Of a DNA stretch of 64,000 nt, positions 63,369 through 64,000 are shown one piece after another. The stretch is taken from contig NZ_AXAI01000008.1 in assembly GCF_000472425.1 (NCBI RefSeq), positions 186,001 through 250,000 of the forward strand, given 5' to 3'. Every line of letters starts with the position of its first letter. Positions within the stretch are counted from its first letter, which is position 1. This stretch comes from Bradyrhizobium sp. Tv2a-2 (GTDB taxonomy: Bacteria; Pseudomonadota; Alphaproteobacteria; Rhizobiales; Xanthobacteraceae). The translations under genes and the position numbers were made by a program. The notes under the pieces were generated by a model. That model saw only the letters and a program-made list of their open reading frames with translations, did not search any database and was not told the DNA's origin.

Positions 63369-63854
63369 ATGCGTCAGACTTTGACAGGAATGATGGCAGC
63401 CGTCGGCTTGATGACCGTCGGTGCCGCGCCGGCAATGGCGTGTGGCTGGGGTGGCTGCTGCGGCTTATATTCGCCTTGCGCCCAGACCTATGCAACGGCC
63501 TATACCTACGCGCCGGCCTATACTTACGGCTATTCGGGCTGCGGCGGCTGCGGCAATTTCGGTTATGCCGGTTGGGGCTTTGAGCGCCTCGCGGCTCCCA
63601 CCACTCAATATTATTACGTGAACCAGGGCCCGACCTATACCGGCCCCGGCGCGTTCGCGCCCTATCCGGTCTATGAGGAGAACGCGGTGCCTGTCGAGCA
63701 TCCTGCTCGCTACGGTTACTATGAAGGCGCGGGCGTCGCAGCTCCGCCGGTCTACGGCTATCGCTACGGCTACGCGCGGCATCACTACCGTCACTACACC
63801 TATCACTATGGCCCGTATTATAATGGCCGTCGTGTGCTGCGCCGCTATTACTGA
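63369..63854 (+). CDS. Secreted Gly/Tyr-rich hypothetical protein
   Basis: 161 residues with a signal peptide (AAVGLMTVGAAPAMAC); the mature part is rich in Gly, Tyr, Cys and His, with ACGWGGCCGLY and GYSGCGGCGNFGYAG, and ends in a basic, aromatic tail. Such proteins are typical of Bradyrhizobium-type cell envelopes. AGGAGAGA precedes the ATG. Both this gene and its neighbour are chromosomal. Confidence 0.7.
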   Translation: MRQTLTGMMAAVGLMTVGAAPAMACGWGGCCGLYSPCAQTYATAYTYAPAYTYGYSGCGGCGNFGYAGWGFERLAAPTTQYYYVNQGPTYTGPGAFAPYPVYEENAVPVEHPARYGYYEGAGVAAPPVYGYRYGYARHHYRHYTYHYGPYYNGRRVLRRYY

Positions 63855-63877
63855 GCTTTAGATTTGTCCTGAGCTTC

Positions 63878-63915
63878 AACGCCTGTCCGCAGCCTGCGGG
63901 CAGGCGTTTCTCATT
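63878..63915 (+). terminator. Terminator between the secreted protein gene and rlmB
   Basis: Long stem AACGCCTGTCCGCA/TGCGGGCAGGCGTT (one G:T pair) with a 3-base loop, followed by TCTCATTT. It lies between convergent genes. Confidence 0.75.
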
Positions 63916-64000
63916 TCATCAGGTCAAGCCGGCTGGCGCCGATATAGAGCGCGAGCACCGCGGCATTGGAGACGTTGAGGCTCTTGATCTCGCCGGGCAT
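63911..64000 (-). CDS. rlmB: 23S rRNA 2'-O-methyltransferase RlmB/TrmH type, C-terminal end
   Basis: Only the last 29 codons are in the window. They read EIKSLNVSNAAVLALY, the final motif of SpoU/TrmH-family (SPOUT) enzymes, which helps form the SAM-binding trefoil knot. The RlmB assignment over other TrmH-like proteins is a guess from the lineage. The gene runs in from the right edge. Confidence 0.75.
   Translation of the reverse strand: MPGEIKSLNVSNAAVLALYIGASRLDLMK

Noticed and set aside
1..64000. CRISPR arrays and insertion sequences
   Set aside because: No regularly spaced direct repeats and no transposase-like frames with terminal inverted repeats were seen on either strand.

Overview
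The window is the right-hand part of a large tailed-phage (myovirus-type) prophage, about 61.2 kb of it visible, joined to about 2.8 kb of alphaproteobacterial chromosome. The host looks like a Bradyrhizobium/Rhodopseudomonas relative. The DNA is GC-rich. The flanking genes (a NiCoT-type nickel transporter, small secreted proteins, the 3' end of an RlmB/TrmH-type rRNA methyltransferase) are of that lineage's type. The phage tRNA-His lacks G-1 and has G1:U72 with A73, a trait known from a clade of Alphaproteobacteria. The left end of the prophage, and with it any integrase, repressor and replication genes, lies outside the window.

Layout. (1) 1-3.5 kb: ten phage tRNA genes (Pro, Tyr, Gln, Ser, Phe, His, Cys, Asn, Thr and an initiator-like CAT tRNA) with a DRB0094-type RNA ligase gene set among them. 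(2) 3.5-9.5 kb: a tightly packed run of small genes, many overlapping by 4 bp, including a YodC-like protein, a PP-loop (PAPS-reductase-like) protein, an HD hydrolase, a DUF6527 protein, small membrane proteins and a 26-residue lysine-rich peptide; it closes with a strong terminator. (3) 9.6-23.2 kb: packaging and head genes, namely small and large terminase, an Rcc01079-type spike base protein, portal, a NUDIX-protease-scaffold fusion, a dATP/dGTP diphosphohydrolase-like protein, major capsid and connector proteins. (4) 23.2-40.1 kb: contractile tail genes, namely sheath, tube, tail assembly chaperones with a clear -1 frameshift signal, a virion amidase, tape measure, baseplate D/V/W(gp25)/J/I-like proteins and fibres. 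(5) 40.2-42.9 kb: lysis region with a GH19 endolysin, a class-3 lipase, a membrane/beta-barrel protein and a holin-like protein. (6) 42.9-50.5 kb: accessory genes, namely an orphan ParA-like ATPase, an HTH-phosphoesterase, an HExxH protein, a GNAT, then four proteins with Sec signal peptides, the last a 927-residue glycosidase-like protein.

From 50.5 to 61.1 kb the genes run on the minus strand, converging on the late operon: a SAM methyltransferase, a dozen very small overlapping phage genes, a YcgL-type nucleotidyltransferase, a MESH1/SpoT-type HD hydrolase, a 678-residue protein with a YfaP-like stretch, RtcB and a cupin-like protein. A 17-bp palindrome sits exactly between the -35 and -10 of a candidate promoter for this operon. 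The prophage appears to end at a host tRNA-Thr gene (61219-61293, minus), the likely attachment site.

Taken together, the phage has two chemically different RNA-repair routes (a 5'-phosphate/3'-OH ligase beside the tRNAs and RtcB in the minus operon), its own tRNAs, and an alarmone-hydrolase-like enzyme. This suggests defence against host tRNA-cleaving and stress responses. That functional link is inference; family assignments rest on visible motifs and remembered family patterns, with no database search.
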